Source: Pseudomonas putida (GTDB lineage: Bacteria > Pseudomonadota > Gammaproteobacteria > Pseudomonadales > Pseudomonadaceae). Taken from it: a stretch of 64,000 bases of DNA. The notes beneath the pieces are model-generated. The model was not told the origin of the DNA, made no database searches, and saw nothing but the letters and a program-made list of their open reading frames with translations. The translations under genes were made by a program, and so were the position numbers. Below are positions 35,050 through 45,085 of the stretch, in pieces (positions within the stretch are counted from its first letter, which is position 1; every line of letters starts with the position of its first letter). The stretch lies in assembly GCF_009883635.2 (NCBI RefSeq), contig NZ_CP026115.2:3534001-3598000 (forward strand), written 5' to 3'.

Positions 35050-36609
35050 TTAATCGATCATTTCGGTCTGGCGTTCGACCGGGTCGATCAGCACGGCCTT
35101 CTGCTGGCGCACCAGCAGGTCGAGAATTTCGTCCTGGCGCTCGCCGAGGATGCCGTTGAGGCTGATGCCGCTGGCTTTGCGCGGGGCGAGCATGGACACC
35201 TTGTACAGCTCGACCGACAGCGGCGAGTCGATCGACAGCGGGCCGGAACCGTTGGCTGCCAGCTCGCCGCCGACCACGATCAGCGACACCTTGGTATCGA
35301 ACGGGTCGAGGGCGATATCGCGGTCGGTGTCGGACAGGTCCTTGATGTGCCCGTACACACCGACCAGGCCGTTGGCCATGGCGATGTTCTCGTACAGGCG
35401 GATGTTCACGCTGTTGCGCACGCGGATGCCGTGGCGACGGTTGTTGATCAGCTTGTTGCCCCAGATCAGGTTGTCGCCGCTCTCGTACAGGGTGATGCCG
35501 TCGGTGTGGTTGCGGTAGATCTCGTTGTAGGCCACCAGGTTGTTGACGCTGTTACGGTCGATCACCACGCCCGAGAGCTTGTTGTCGTAGCTCTTGTTGT
35601 TGATGATCCAGCTGTCGTTGACCTCACGCGACACGATGATGCCGTGCTTCTTCTTGGTCCCGTACACGGTGTTGCCGGCGATGATCAGGCGGTGCGAACG
35701 GTCGTGCGGGTCGATTCCGTAGACGATGTTGTCGTGGTAGGTGTTGTCCTTGACCACGAAGTCGGAGGTCTCGTAGCAGTAGAAGCCGTACCACATGTCG
35801 CTGAAGGTCGAGCCGATGATCCAGCCGGTCGGTTCCGGGCGGCCCATGCGCTGGGACATGTTCGGTGTGTACTGCGAAATGCTCACGCCGTACGACTTGG
35901 ACTTGGCATAGCCGAAGCTGGCCATCTTCGTGTTGACGATGTAGGTCTCGGTACCGCCCCACGACAGCAGGAACGGGCGGAATTCCTTGGGCGAGCGGAA
36001 GGTCGCCGGGCCGTTGTCCTTCTCGCGCCAGCCGGTCACCTGAGTGTCGGTGACGAACAGCTTGCCGTCGTTGACCAGGAACGCGCCGCCTTCCTGGGAC
36101 AGGCGCAGCTGCTTGACCTTGCCATCGATCTCGAGAATGCCCTTCTGCCCGACCACGATCGGCAGGCGCGCCAGATACACGCCCGGCTCGACTTCGCTGA
36201 GGTACTGCTTGGGCACCTTCTTGCTCAGCTCGACCAGGTCGACATGGCCGTCGTCGATGAAGATCGCCTGGGGAATGCCATGCTGGCGCTGCACCCACTC
36301 GGCGGCCTTGTTGTCGCCGCCGACGAACTCCTTGAGGGTGTCCTCCTGGAACATGCGGCGCACGCTGACCCTGCCCTTGTGGCGGCGGTCGATCTTCTTC
36401 TGCACCGCTGCGGCGGTGTAGCCGGTCAGGTCGGGCAGCTTCGGCGGGTCCATCTGCAGCGGCTCGATCGGTGCGCTGGCCACGGTGTAGGTCTTGGCCT
36501 GCTGCAGCTCTTTGGCGATCACCTGGGGTTCTGCGGCGGTGGCCAAGCCGCTGGCCAGCAGCAAAGCGCTGGCCAGGAGGCTGTGACGGATGTGCGGGTG
36601 AAGGTTCAT
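35050..36609 (-). CDS. algG: Mannuronan C-5-epimerase
   Basis: A 519-residue periplasmic epimerase. Its signal peptide ends TAA near residue 26. A right-handed beta-helix of repeated short strands (about 220-470) carries the catalytic DPHDRS motif at 300-305. It converts D-mannuronate to L-guluronate in the polymer and also protects the chain from AlgL. It lies 16 bp after algE in a tightly packed operon. Confidence 0.97.
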   Translation of the reverse strand: MNLHPHIRHSLLASALLLASGLATAAEPQVIAKELQQAKTYTVASAPIEPLQMDPPKLPDLTGYTAAAVQKKIDRRHKGRVSVRRMFQEDTLKEFVGGDNKAAEWVQRQHGIPQAIFIDDGHVDLVELSKKVPKQYLSEVEPGVYLARLPIVVGQKGILEIDGKVKQLRLSQEGGAFLVNDGKLFVTDTQVTGWREKDNGPATFRSPKEFRPFLLSWGGTETYIVNTKMASFGYAKSKSYGVSISQYTPNMSQRMGRPEPTGWIIGSTFSDMWYGFYCYETSDFVVKDNTYHDNIVYGIDPHDRSHRLIIAGNTVYGTKKKHGIIVSREVNDSWIINNKSYDNKLSGVVIDRNSVNNLVAYNEIYRNHTDGITLYESGDNLIWGNKLINNRRHGIRVRNSVNIRLYENIAMANGLVGVYGHIKDLSDTDRDIALDPFDTKVSLIVVGGELAANGSGPLSIDSPLSVELYKVSMLAPRKASGISLNGILGERQDEILDLLVRQQKAVLIDPVERQTEMID

Positions 36610-36625
36610 CAGGGGTCTCCCGGCC

Positions 36626-38104
36626 TCAGAAGCGCCAGATCACGTCGACGAAGGCGCGGTGCATGTACGAGTCCGCTTCCTTGCCGTAGGCATCGCCCGG
36701 CTTGAACACACCGGCGCGCAGGCGCACCAGGGCGGAAGGCTCGTCGATCGCCTGGCTCATCGAGGCCGGCAGCAGGCCTTGCTTGAAGTACTTGGTGACG
36801 ACCACGTCCATTTCCTGGCCGAGGTCTTTTTCGCCGTCGACCAGCTGGCGGTTCACGCCGTTGTCATCGACCACCGCATTGATGCCGCTGGAACCGATAT
36901 TCTGGTTGCCGTCGACACGCCAGAACTTGTGGTAGATGAGGCTGGCGTCATAGTCGTCGCGCAGTTGCCAGGAGGCGAACAGGGTGGCCGCCTGCAGGTT
37001 GCCCAGCTCGCCGCGGAAGGCTTCGCCGAAGCGGTGTACGCGCGATCGGGTGCCGGTGAAGTTGGAGCGGTTGCTCTCAAGGCCGGTCTGCTCGAAGTTG
37101 TTCGAACCGTCGTCGCCACCGCCGCCGCTGCCGCGGGCATAGGCCGCACCGACCTGCCATTGCGGGTCCAGGCGCAGGCGGATGCCGAGGTCAGTGGCCC
37201 AGGCATTGACGTCGCCGCTCTGCTTGCCGGTGGCGACCTGATCGTCACCGACCAGCTGGGTGCTGAGCTTGTCGCGGTCACCGGTCAGCCAGGTGACGCT
37301 GCCCCAGTAGTTGACGGTGTGGTCGTTGCGCCAGTTGTAGGCGTCGCTGTTGGCTTCCAGGCCCAGCCAGGTGAGGTCGCCGGTGCGGGTCTTGTCCAGC
37401 GCATCGACGGTCTCGCCCGGGTTCTTCAGGCTACCGCTGTCATGGGTGTGATGGGCGCGTACACCCACCCAGTGGCCAGGGGTCCACTGCGTGGCCACGT
37501 TGCCGTAGATGTGGGTGCGGTCCTTGTCTTCAGGGGCCAGCTCGGTGAGGTCGGTGCGGTACTCGCTGAAGCGCTGGGCCACGCCCAGGTCGGCCTTGAG
37601 CAGGGTGGTGTCGAAGGTCCAGTTCAGCGCTTCGATGTTGGTGTCGCGCCACATGCCGTCGTCGCTGCGCAGGCGCTGGCGGCCGAGGCGCAGTTGCTCG
37701 CCCGGGTAGGCGGTGAGGCCGCTGTAGCCAACCCAGAACTCGCGCATGGCCAGGTAGCTCTTGTCCGGCTTGCGGCTGTCGTCGCCAGTGTCGGTGGTGG
37801 TGCCGTCGTCGTTCTGGCGCAGGGTATCGGTTTCGATGGTGTCGGTGGCCGCAACCGCCTGGCCCATGGCGTAGGCGCTCCAGTTGCCGCGTTCGCCGTA
37901 GACCCACGGGCGCAGGTCGAGGCCCAGGCCGTTGACGTCGCCGCCGGAGCGGGTGCCGAGGTCACGGTCGTCTTCCGATTGGCCGGTAATCTTCACATCC
38001 AGGCCGAAGTTCTTCTGGGCGGTCATGTCCGCCAGGGTCGGGCAGGACCACAGCAGTGCGAAGCTCAGGCCGATACCGGCTTTCACGAAGGGATTGAGCG
38101 TCAT
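36626..38104 (-). CDS. algE: Alginate outer-membrane porin AlgE
   Basis: A 492-residue protein. A signal peptide (about 1-26, ending PTLAD) leads into alternating amphipathic strands of an 18-stranded barrel, with long periplasmic and extracellular loops. It ends in the outer-membrane signature VIWRF. It exports alginate through the outer membrane. Its ATG overlaps the algK stop (ATGA), coupling the two partners. Confidence 0.96.
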   Translation of the reverse strand: MTLNPFVKAGIGLSFALLWSCPTLADMTAQKNFGLDVKITGQSEDDRDLGTRSGGDVNGLGLDLRPWVYGERGNWSAYAMGQAVAATDTIETDTLRQNDDGTTTDTGDDSRKPDKSYLAMREFWVGYSGLTAYPGEQLRLGRQRLRSDDGMWRDTNIEALNWTFDTTLLKADLGVAQRFSEYRTDLTELAPEDKDRTHIYGNVATQWTPGHWVGVRAHHTHDSGSLKNPGETVDALDKTRTGDLTWLGLEANSDAYNWRNDHTVNYWGSVTWLTGDRDKLSTQLVGDDQVATGKQSGDVNAWATDLGIRLRLDPQWQVGAAYARGSGGGGDDGSNNFEQTGLESNRSNFTGTRSRVHRFGEAFRGELGNLQAATLFASWQLRDDYDASLIYHKFWRVDGNQNIGSSGINAVVDDNGVNRQLVDGEKDLGQEMDVVVTKYFKQGLLPASMSQAIDEPSALVRLRAGVFKPGDAYGKEADSYMHRAFVDVIWRF

Positions 38105-39528
38105 AGCGAGTCCTCACCGTCTACTTCTTTTTCATCGTCTTGCAGGGCTTCCAGGGCCAGGGTGCTGTTGGCGCCCTGAACCATGCTGCCGCGGGCCTGC
38201 TTTTCCTGCGCCAGCAGGCTCTGCGCCTGGCTGCGTTGGTCAGGCGTAAGTTGCTGGTCGAGCTGTTGCAGCATTTCGCTGGACTGTGGCGTCGGGTTGG
38301 CCTGGGACAGTTGGGCGAACACCCAGGCGTTGCCCGGTTGCGGTCGAATGCCATGGCCTTCGCTGAACAGCTGGGCGAGGGCGTAGTCGGCGCTGTTCTG
38401 GCCACCACGGGCCGCAGCGAGCAGGTGGTCGACGGCTTTTTGCGGCTCGACCTTGCCCAGGTAGCCGCGGCGGTACAGCTGGCCGAGGTAGTAATGGGCG
38501 CTGATTTCGCCGGCATCGGCGGCGGCCTGCAGGTGTTGCTCGGCCTTGACCGCATCGGCGGGCAAGGTCTTGCCTTCGTAGTACAGGCGGCCCAGCAGTA
38601 GCTCGGCGCGTGGCTGTTCGGCTTCGCGGCCCTTGTCGATGTAGGCCATCAACTGGTCGGTGTCGCCCAGCTCGGGGAAGTCGTACAGCAGCTGCGCCAG
38701 GCTGACCCAGGACGCCGGGTTGGCCGGGGCGACCTGCTCGAGCAGGTCTTTGGCGGTTTTCTCGTCGGTCTGGCCGAGGCTGCGGTCAGCCAGTACGCGG
38801 GCGACGCTGTCGACCCGGGTTGCAGGCACCGCGCCACGGGCATAGGCGGATTTCAGCTGGCCGAGCAGGGCGGCCTGTTGATCGGCCTGGCCGCGCTTCT
38901 GGTACACGGTGGCCAGCTCGACGTAGCAGATGTCGGTGGAGTTAAGGGCGGCCTTGCAGATTTTCTCGACGTCACCCAGGTGCTGGTCGTAGGTGCCCTG
39001 GGTGCGGTACAGCAGCACCTGGGCCAGGCCCGCTTCCGGGTTGCCGGCGGCGCGCCACTGGTCGATCTGCTGCTGGGCGTTGACCTTGGGGAAGCTTTGC
39101 GGGTATGTCAGGTAGAGCATCGCCAGCGGGATCAGGGTATTGCCTTCACCTTGCTGGGCGGCGAGCTTGAGCAGGGTTTCGGCTTCTTCACGCTCGGCCT
39201 GAGTGCTGTCGGGCTTGGCCACCAGCAAGCGGCCGAGGCGTGCCTGGGCACGGGGCGAGGTGGCGGCGGCAGCGCGGTAGGTGGCTTCGGCTTCGCGGAT
39301 TTTCGCCGGGTCACGGGTGGACACCTTGATGTCGGCCAGGCCCACTTGCGCGTCGCTGTAACCCAGATCGGCCAGGGCCTTGTAGTTGCGCTCGGCCAGC
39401 GCGGTGTCGCCGCGCTTGAGGGCTTCGTTGGCCAGGCGCTGGTCGGGCAGGCCCGCACAGCCGGCCAGGGCGACCGCCGCAGCCAGGGCACAGAGGCCCA
39501 GGCTTGCGCTTTTCTTATGGGTAATCAT
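38101..39528 (-). CDS. algK: Alginate secretion lipoprotein AlgK
   Basis: A 475-residue lipoprotein. Its signal peptide ends ALAGC with the lipidated Cys24. The rest is a superhelix of TPR/Sel1-like repeats (for example [18 protein letters not shown] and [13 protein letters not shown]). It scaffolds AlgE and AlgX in the periplasm. ATG 39528 is chosen over the GTG one codon earlier because of spacing to AGAGGATC. It ends in an acidic tail (EDEEDGEDS-like). Confidence 0.95.
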   Translation of the reverse strand: MITHKKSASLGLCALAAAVALAGCAGLPDQRLANEALKRGDTALAERNYKALADLGYSDAQVGLADIKVSTRDPAKIREAEATYRAAAATSPRAQARLGRLLVAKPDSTQAEREEAETLLKLAAQQGEGNTLIPLAMLYLTYPQSFPKVNAQQQIDQWRAAGNPEAGLAQVLLYRTQGTYDQHLGDVEKICKAALNSTDICYVELATVYQKRGQADQQAALLGQLKSAYARGAVPATRVDSVARVLADRSLGQTDEKTAKDLLEQVAPANPASWVSLAQLLYDFPELGDTDQLMAYIDKGREAEQPRAELLLGRLYYEGKTLPADAVKAEQHLQAAADAGEISAHYYLGQLYRRGYLGKVEPQKAVDHLLAAARGGQNSADYALAQLFSEGHGIRPQPGNAWVFAQLSQANPTPQSSEMLQQLDQQLTPDQRSQAQSLLAQEKQARGSMVQGANSTLALEALQDDEKEVDGEDSL

Positions 39529-39540
39529 CACGGGATCCTC

Positions 39541-40707
39541 TTACAGACCACGGGCCACGGCTTTGTCGATCAGCCAGTTCAGCGAAGGGCCACGGTCGCT
39601 GTTGACCGCGGCCGGGCGGCCGGCGAGTTCGGCCGGCATGGCGCTGTCGGGCTTGATCTGCACGCGGATGTCGGAGGCCAGGTCCTCGCTGTTGAGGCTG
39701 GCGCTGCTGACGATCTGGCCGGTGCGCACGTCGTCTTCGCCGGCCACCTGGAAGTTGACCCGGGTGCCTGGCTTGACCTCGTCGAACTGGCGGTAGCTGA
39801 AGCGTGCCTCGACCATCGGGGTGGTGGTGCGCGGCACCAGCTGGAAGATCGGCTGGCCCTTGGCGGCGTACTGGCCGTCGTCCACCAGCTGGCGGGCGAC
39901 CACGCAATCGCAAGGGCTGGTGAGGGTGCCGGAGAGCTGCTTGCCGAACAGCTCCTCGATCTTCGCCGGTTCCAGCTGCGAGTCGTCCAGGTTGCCCTTG
40001 AGCATGTCCAGCATGCTGGTGGTGAAGCTGGCCAGCGGCGCGCCTTTGACGATCTGCCCACCGGTTTCGGCCAGGCTGTTGACGGTACCGTCGCGCGGCA
40101 TGGTGACGGTGGTGGTCGGCACGGCAACCACGCCGGCTTCGGCATGGCTGACGAAGTACATGCCGTACAGCGACTTGGCGACGAAGCCGAACGCGGCCAC
40201 GCCGACCACGAACACGCCAAGGGTCACGGTCACCGCCTTGAGGCGGCCGAAGGCGGACAGGCCGGAACCGCCGTCCTTCTGTTTGCGGGCCTTGGTGAAG
40301 TTGTCCCGTTGCAGGGTGCTGAGCACGTCGCCGACGGTGATCAGCTCACCCGACAGGTGGGTGGTGATGATGTGGCGCAGGGTGGCGATGTCGCGCGGTT
40401 CGAGGTTCTGGAACTGCGCACCGGTACGGCCGCTGCCGCTGTTGTAGCCGCGCACCTGGAACTCGATGTCCATCGACAGGCCGAGGTTGTCGACCGTGAA
40501 CTGCAGGCGACCGCGCAGCACTTCACCGACCGACAGTGGCTGTTTGGTGTGGAAGCTCAGGCCACCGGCGGAGAGGTCGTCGACCTTCACATCGTGGGCC
40601 TGGCGCTCTTTGTCGAGGAAGCGCAGCTTGGCTGGGATGCGCACCCGTGCGTGTTGGCGCTGGGCTTCGGACTCATGCACGACGTTGACGTTCACGGCGG
40701 TATTCAT
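39541..40707 (-). CDS. alg44: Alginate co-polymerase Alg44 (c-di-GMP receptor)
   Basis: A 388-residue protein. The N-terminal PilZ domain has both c-di-GMP signatures intact: R17xxxR21 and D44LSAGG49. One membrane helix (about 165-185) precedes a HlyD-like periplasmic domain (about 190-340, TMPRDGTVNSLAETGGQIVK). With c-di-GMP bound it activates Alg8. The intact motifs mean post-translational activation by c-di-GMP should operate in this strain. Confidence 0.97.
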   Translation of the reverse strand: MNTAVNVNVVHESEAQRQHARVRIPAKLRFLDKERQAHDVKVDDLSAGGLSFHTKQPLSVGEVLRGRLQFTVDNLGLSMDIEFQVRGYNSGSGRTGAQFQNLEPRDIATLRHIITTHLSGELITVGDVLSTLQRDNFTKARKQKDGGSGLSAFGRLKAVTVTLGVFVVGVAAFGFVAKSLYGMYFVSHAEAGVVAVPTTTVTMPRDGTVNSLAETGGQIVKGAPLASFTTSMLDMLKGNLDDSQLEPAKIEELFGKQLSGTLTSPCDCVVARQLVDDGQYAAKGQPIFQLVPRTTTPMVEARFSYRQFDEVKPGTRVNFQVAGEDDVRTGQIVSSASLNSEDLASDIRVQIKPDSAMPAELAGRPAAVNSDRGPSLNWLIDKAVARGL

Positions 40708-40744
40708 CTGGGTTTGTTCCTGTTAGTTCCGATCCGGGTTGGGC

Positions 40745-42226
40745 TCACACGACCATGAACAGCACAGCGACGAAGATGCTGGCAGCCGAGAAGGTCATGG
40801 TCCGCGAGGACCAGGTGTTGAACCATTGTTGAAAACTGGCGAGGTCACGCTTGAGGGCAGTCGGTTGGCGGGTCCAGGACTGCTTGTCGAGGCGGAAGAA
40901 CACGTAGATCTTCATCAGCGCGCCGACGATCTGGTTGTAATAGAGAATCAGCGGGTAGGCCGGGCCTACGTTGTGGCCGGAGCACAGCAGCATGATGGTG
41001 AGGATCAGGCGGGTGATGCCGATCCACAGCAGGTACACCAGCAGGAACGCCATGCCGAACTTGAGGCTGGCGATCACCGCCACGGTCAGGCCGAGCAGGC
41101 TGGTCCACATCGACACGCGCTGGTCGAACAGCACGATGCTGGTGAACAGGCCCAGGCGGCGCAGGCCAAGGCCCAGGGCACGGGAGTTCTGCCGCAGGTT
41201 GTTGCCGTACCAGCGGTACATCAGCTTGCGGCTGGCCTTGAGGAAGCTCTTCTCTGGCGGGTGCTCGACCGTGTTGATCGCGGCATCCGGCACGTAGAAG
41301 GTGTCGTACCCCAGGCGCATCAGGCTGAACCAGCTGGACTTGTCGTCACCGGTGAGGAACTTGAAGCGGCCCAGGCGCCAGTGCATCAGTGAGTCGCTTT
41401 CGACGTCGGCGATGAACTCGGGGTTGGTCACCACGCTGGCGCGGAACATCGACATGCGCCCGGTCATGGTCAGCACGCGCTTGGACAGGGCCATGGAGCA
41501 CATGTTGATGTGGCGCTGGGCGAAGCGCAGCTTGTGCCACTCGCTCATGATGTAGCCGCCGCGCACTTCGCAGAATTCGTTGGTGGTCAGGCCGCCGACA
41601 TTGGGGAACAGCTTGAACCACGGCACGGTCTTGCGCACCACGCCTTCGCCGAGCACGGTGTCACCGTCGATTACCGCGACCACGGCGTTCTCGTCCGGCA
41701 GCATCCGCGAGATGGCGCGGAAGCCATAGGCAAGGCCGTCGCGCTTGCCGGTACCGGCGATGCGCACGATGTCCAGTGTGACGTGGGCGGGCGGGTTGTA
41801 GCGGGCCCACAGGCTCTTCACCAGCAGTTCATCGGACATTTCCACCAGCGAGCAGACCACGGTGGTGGGGTAGCCGCATTCGATCGCCTCGCGGATTACC
41901 GAGCTGTACACCTGGGCGGTGGTCAGCGCTTCGATGCGGAAGCTGGTGACCATCAGGTACACGTGCGACGGCGCGGCGGCATCGCCCATCTTCTGAACTT
42001 TGCGGCGCAGGTACGGGTAGACGCCGTAGAGGAAGATCATGCCGCGGATGAAATGGGTGGCGCCCATGGAGTAGCGCCAGATGCCGACTGCGCCGACCAG
42101 GAAGATGAAGTGCTTCGACTGCGAGTCGAAGATATCGGCTGGCAGGGCCAGGGCGATCAACATGAGCAGGCTCATGTAGAGCAGCCACCCGGCGCACTGC
42201 AACAGCACAGTCTGGAGCCTTTGCAT
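40745..42226 (-). CDS. alg8: Alginate polymerase Alg8 (GT2)
   Basis: A 493-residue membrane glycosyltransferase that polymerises GDP-mannuronate. Helices flank a cytoplasmic GT2 domain with VIDGDTV and DVESDS acidic motifs, TGDDKSS, and a [12 protein letters not shown] segment. ATG 42226 gives the known family length (494 in P. aeruginosa, from memory). ATG 42235 is three codons earlier and also possible. It acts with Alg44 as the inner-membrane synthase. Confidence 0.97.
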   Translation of the reverse strand: MQRLQTVLLQCAGWLLYMSLLMLIALALPADIFDSQSKHFIFLVGAVGIWRYSMGATHFIRGMIFLYGVYPYLRRKVQKMGDAAAPSHVYLMVTSFRIEALTTAQVYSSVIREAIECGYPTTVVCSLVEMSDELLVKSLWARYNPPAHVTLDIVRIAGTGKRDGLAYGFRAISRMLPDENAVVAVIDGDTVLGEGVVRKTVPWFKLFPNVGGLTTNEFCEVRGGYIMSEWHKLRFAQRHINMCSMALSKRVLTMTGRMSMFRASVVTNPEFIADVESDSLMHWRLGRFKFLTGDDKSSWFSLMRLGYDTFYVPDAAINTVEHPPEKSFLKASRKLMYRWYGNNLRQNSRALGLGLRRLGLFTSIVLFDQRVSMWTSLLGLTVAVIASLKFGMAFLLVYLLWIGITRLILTIMLLCSGHNVGPAYPLILYYNQIVGALMKIYVFFRLDKQSWTRQPTALKRDLASFQQWFNTWSSRTMTFSAASIFVAVLFMVV

Positions 42227-42310
42227 GTTCAGCATCCGTCGAGAATTCGGGAAAGGGTGGGCAGCGCAGGTGCCGCTCTTGCAAGAGCACCCCGCTGCCC
42301 GGCCGAGCAC

Positions 42311-43627
42311 TTACCAGCAGATGCCTTCGGTACGGCTGGTGGTGCAGGTCGGCTTGCCCATGAAGCCGACCAGGTCGATCACCTGCTTGCCGGCCGGCGC
42401 TTGCTCGGCAAGGGCGCGGAACTGCTCGTCACGGTTGCCCAGGACGATGATGTCGGCGTTGGCGATGACCTTCTCGAAGTCGGCGTTGAGCAGCGACGAG
42501 ACGTGCGGGATCTTCGACTCGATGTATTCCTTGTTCGCCCCATGGACGCGGGCGTACTCGACGTTCTCGTCGTAGATATCCAGCTGGTAGCCCTTGCCGA
42601 TCAGGCGCTCGGCCAGTTCCACCAGTGGGCTCTCACGCAGGTCATCGGTGCCGGCCTTGAAGCTCAGGCCGAGCAGGGCGATCCTGCGCTTGTCGTGGGC
42701 TTCGATCAGTTCGAAAGCGTTCTGCACCTGGGATTCGTTGCTGCGCATCAGCGAGTCGAGCAGCGGTGCACGCACATCCAGGGAGGCGGCGCGGTAGGTG
42801 AGGGCGCGTACGTCCTTGGGCAGGCACGAGCCGCCGAAGGCGAAGCCAGGGCGCATGTAGTACTGCGACAGGTTCAGCACCTTGTCCTGGCAGACCACGT
42901 CCATCACGTCACGGCCATCGACGCCCACGGCTTTGGCGATGTTGCCGATTTCGTTGGCGAAGGTGACCTTGGTGGCATGCCACACGTTGCAGGTGTACTT
43001 GATCATCTCGGCCACTTCGATCGGCTTGCGGATGACCGGTGCGTCGAGTTCTTCGTACAGGGCTTGCAGCACGTCGCCGCTGGCGCTGTCCAGTTCACCG
43101 ATGACGGTCATCGGTGGGTGGTCGTAGTCTTTGATCGCGGTACTTTCACGCAGGAATTCCGGGTTGACGGCAACGCCGAAGTCGACGCCGGCCTTCTTGC
43201 CCGAACAATCCTCGAGAATCGGGATCACCACGTTCTTCACGGTGCCCGGCAGCACGGTGCTGCGCACCACGATGGTGTGGCGGCGCTCGGTGTCACGCAG
43301 GACGTAGCCGATTTCGCGGCACACCGACTCGATGTATTCCAGGCCCAGGTCGCCGTTCTTCTTGCTTGGGGTACCGACGCAGATCATCGACACGTCGCTG
43401 GCGCGGATGGCCTCGGCGAAGTCGGTGGTGCCACGCAGGCGGCCGTTGGCGATGCCTTGTTGCAGCAGTTCTTCCAGGCCAGGCTCGACGATGGGCGACT
43501 TGCCCTGATTGATCAGGTCGATCTTGGTCTTGGACACGTCCACACCAATCACGTCATGGCCTCGTGCCGTCAGGCAGCCTGCACAGACCGCACCCACATA
43601 ACCCAAACCAAAGATGCTGATACGCAT
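42311..43627 (-). CDS. algD: GDP-mannose 6-dehydrogenase
   Basis: A 438-residue UDP/GDP-sugar dehydrogenase, the committed step to GDP-mannuronate. The N-terminal Rossmann motif is IFGLGYVGAVCAG (4-16) and the catalytic Cys268 is in GGSCLPKD. The C-terminus ends EGICW, as in other AlgD proteins. ATG 43627 (MRISIFGLGY) is the family start; two ATG/GTG codons further upstream are ignored. It is the first gene of the alginate operon. Confidence 0.98.
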   Translation of the reverse strand: MRISIFGLGYVGAVCAGCLTARGHDVIGVDVSKTKIDLINQGKSPIVEPGLEELLQQGIANGRLRGTTDFAEAIRASDVSMICVGTPSKKNGDLGLEYIESVCREIGYVLRDTERRHTIVVRSTVLPGTVKNVVIPILEDCSGKKAGVDFGVAVNPEFLRESTAIKDYDHPPMTVIGELDSASGDVLQALYEELDAPVIRKPIEVAEMIKYTCNVWHATKVTFANEIGNIAKAVGVDGRDVMDVVCQDKVLNLSQYYMRPGFAFGGSCLPKDVRALTYRAASLDVRAPLLDSLMRSNESQVQNAFELIEAHDKRRIALLGLSFKAGTDDLRESPLVELAERLIGKGYQLDIYDENVEYARVHGANKEYIESKIPHVSSLLNADFEKVIANADIIVLGNRDEQFRALAEQAPAGKQVIDLVGFMGKPTCTTSRTEGICW

Positions 43628-44068
43628 CGCTATCACCTCATGTGTTTATCACGCCAGCTCTTCCGGGAAGAGCCGGACTGGGTTGATTAACAACAGTTTT
43701 CGGGCGCACGGATCCATGGCGAAAGCTCACTTCGCCGAGCGCAGGCATGAATAAATCCGTCGCGCACAAAGTTGTGCACTAAAAGTTGGCAGTCATAAAG
43801 CCAGTATTTAAAAGGCGTGCCCTGTAATGCAGCCGTCTTTATTGCAAAGCGCTACTGAGTGCTTTGCTGTGCTTGTTCTTTCAAGTGGAAAAATCCTTTG
43901 AAATCAACCACTAGGACGAGTTTAAAAGGGCGCGTTACTCCTCGGTGGGCAGTGCCTTCGGGGTTTCCCGTTGCACTTGCCAGATTATCGAAGCGGGTAG
44001 TGATACCTGCCGGTTGTCATCTGTAAGTCATCTCTCACAGCCCAGGGGCAGGAAATTCGTTACGGCAC
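43628..44068 (-). promoter_or_regulatory. Long untranslated leader of algD
   Basis: If the promoter at 44069-44096 is right, the algD transcript has a leader of about 430 nt with no gene on the sense strand, comparable to the long leader in P. aeruginosa. It contains small hairpins: GCTCTTCC / GGAAGAGC at 43657-43673, 30 nt from the algD start and able to influence translation, and GCACAA / TTGTGC at 43764-43777. The middle is A+T-rich. An IHF-like match (AATCAACCACTAG near 43898) differs by one base from the core consensus and is weak. Confidence 0.55.
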
Positions 44069-44096
44069 TATGAGCGATAGGTCGCAGGAGAAGTTC
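44069..44096 (-). promoter_or_regulatory. AlgU (sigma-22)-type promoter for the alginate operon
   Basis: On the minus strand, GAACTT is followed by a 17-base spacer and TCATA. The -35 is a perfect match to the AlgU/RpoE consensus GAACTT, and the -10 is close to TCTGA/TCAAA. The sequence after the -35 (CTCCTGCGA) resembles the P. aeruginosa algD promoter (CCCTCGCAG) as I remember it. The distance to algD is consistent with the known long leader. Confidence 0.68.
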
Positions 44097-44556
44097 CTGA
44101 GCGGGTTCCGCTTCGATGAAAGATTTCTAAATAATTTTTCAGTGGCAAATACTTTCAATTTGATAGCACGTCACAGTTTCACCCCCGGTTATAAAGGACC
44201 AGACTGAAGCGCGGTGTTGTTATGCCACCATGCAAAAATATTTTTCAAAATTCGTCAAAAAAGCACGAACGGTCTTATGACGTTTGGCGATAGAAGGGTG
44301 ATCGTCGATGTTTTGGCGCCTGAATATTGACTTGAAGGCTTTTTGCAATCGCTCTCCGTTGGGGCCCTAGCTGGCACATATCCGGTAACACACAATGGCC
44401 TCACGAAAGCTAAGGCTTTGCCGGCGACTGCCGTTACCCCCTTTGGACGCTCTGTGGAGCTGTTCATGTACGAAGGAGCGTCTTGGGCAACCTCGGGCCA
44501 CTGGCCACCGCGGGCGTCTCATCCATCAATCACATGGAAGAGGCGAGAGAAAGCTT
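44097..44556. promoter_or_regulatory. Divergent intergenic region between algD promoter and secreted-protein gene
   Basis: 460 bp without a convincing gene, more A+T-rich than the flanks, with runs such as TTTCTAAATAATTTTTCAG. It should hold upstream activator sites for algD and the promoter of the 44557 gene. Besides the AlgR-like box I could not place -35/-10 elements with confidence. Short plus-strand frames from about 44343 lack an RBS and coding character. Confidence 0.5.
44264..44273 (-). promoter_or_regulatory. AlgR-like binding site
   Basis: The minus strand reads ACCGTTCGTG, nine of ten matches to the AlgR box ACCGTTCGTC. It lies about 170 bp upstream of the putative AlgU -35, in the region where algD of P. 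aeruginosa has its far-upstream AlgR sites, although closer to the promoter here. Only one box was found. Confidence 0.4.
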
Positions 44557-44997
44557 ATGAAGAAGACAACACAGGTTCTGATCGGCGGGGTATCGCTGCT
44601 GCTTGCTGGCATGGTGCAGGCTGGGCCGAACGTCAATGTGACGTTCAAGAATCTCGGCGGGCAGGACGCCGTACTGAAAATGGTGACCTCCAACGAAAGC
44701 AGCACGTACCAGATAGCAACTCCGAAGCCGTCCAATAAAGTAGCGACGAAGATGCAGACCACGTTTGATGTACAGCGTGTTGTAAGCCCTGACGTCAATG
44801 CAGCAATGGTACGTTATACGCTAGGTGGTAAGACTTGTGCGTTTGGGACGACCTTCCAGATGAAAGTTTTACCAGGAGGAATCAAACAACCGCAGTGGAC
44901 TAAGACTGCGACACCGAGTGGAGGTGCTACTTGCACCGCGAACATTACGCGTACCAATGCCGACTACTCATGGTCAGTTGAATTCACCATGAAGTAA
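44557..44997 (+). CDS. Small secreted protein of unknown function
   Basis: A 146-residue protein with a clear Sec signal peptide (MKKTTQVLIGGVSLLLAGMV, cleavage after QA near 22). The mature chain of about 124 residues is beta-like and contains exactly two Cys (94 and 126), suitable for one disulfide, and many Thr/Lys. ATG 44557 is preceded by GCGAGAGAAAG. I do not recognise the family. It is the first of six co-directional genes leading into an ABC export operon, 88 bp before the next one. Its base composition is A+T-richer than the alginate genes. It could be the exported or surface product, an adhesin-like or toxin-like protein, or immunity to one. Confidence 0.7.
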   Translation: MKKTTQVLIGGVSLLLAGMVQAGPNVNVTFKNLGGQDAVLKMVTSNESSTYQIATPKPSNKVATKMQTTFDVQRVVSPDVNAAMVRYTLGGKTCAFGTTFQMKVLPGGIKQPQWTKTATPSGGATCTANITRTNADYSWSVEFTMK

Positions 44998-45085
44998 TTT
45001 TGCTGAATTGGATTGGGCGGTAGCACGCGTCTGAATGGACTGCGTGTTGCTGCTGGGCGGCGGTTATTTTCGGGTGAGGTGGTAT

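Noticed and set aside
44180-44245. Possible sigma-54 promoter upstream of algD (GGTGGCATAACAACACC on the minus strand)
   Set aside because: It lacks the GG-N10-GC arrangement, so I kept only the AlgU-type promoter.
44343-44738. Short plus-strand frames upstream of the secreted-protein gene
   Set aside because: No RBS or recognisable domain, and they overlap the start of the better-supported 44557 gene in another frame or as an N-terminal extension that would destroy its signal peptide.
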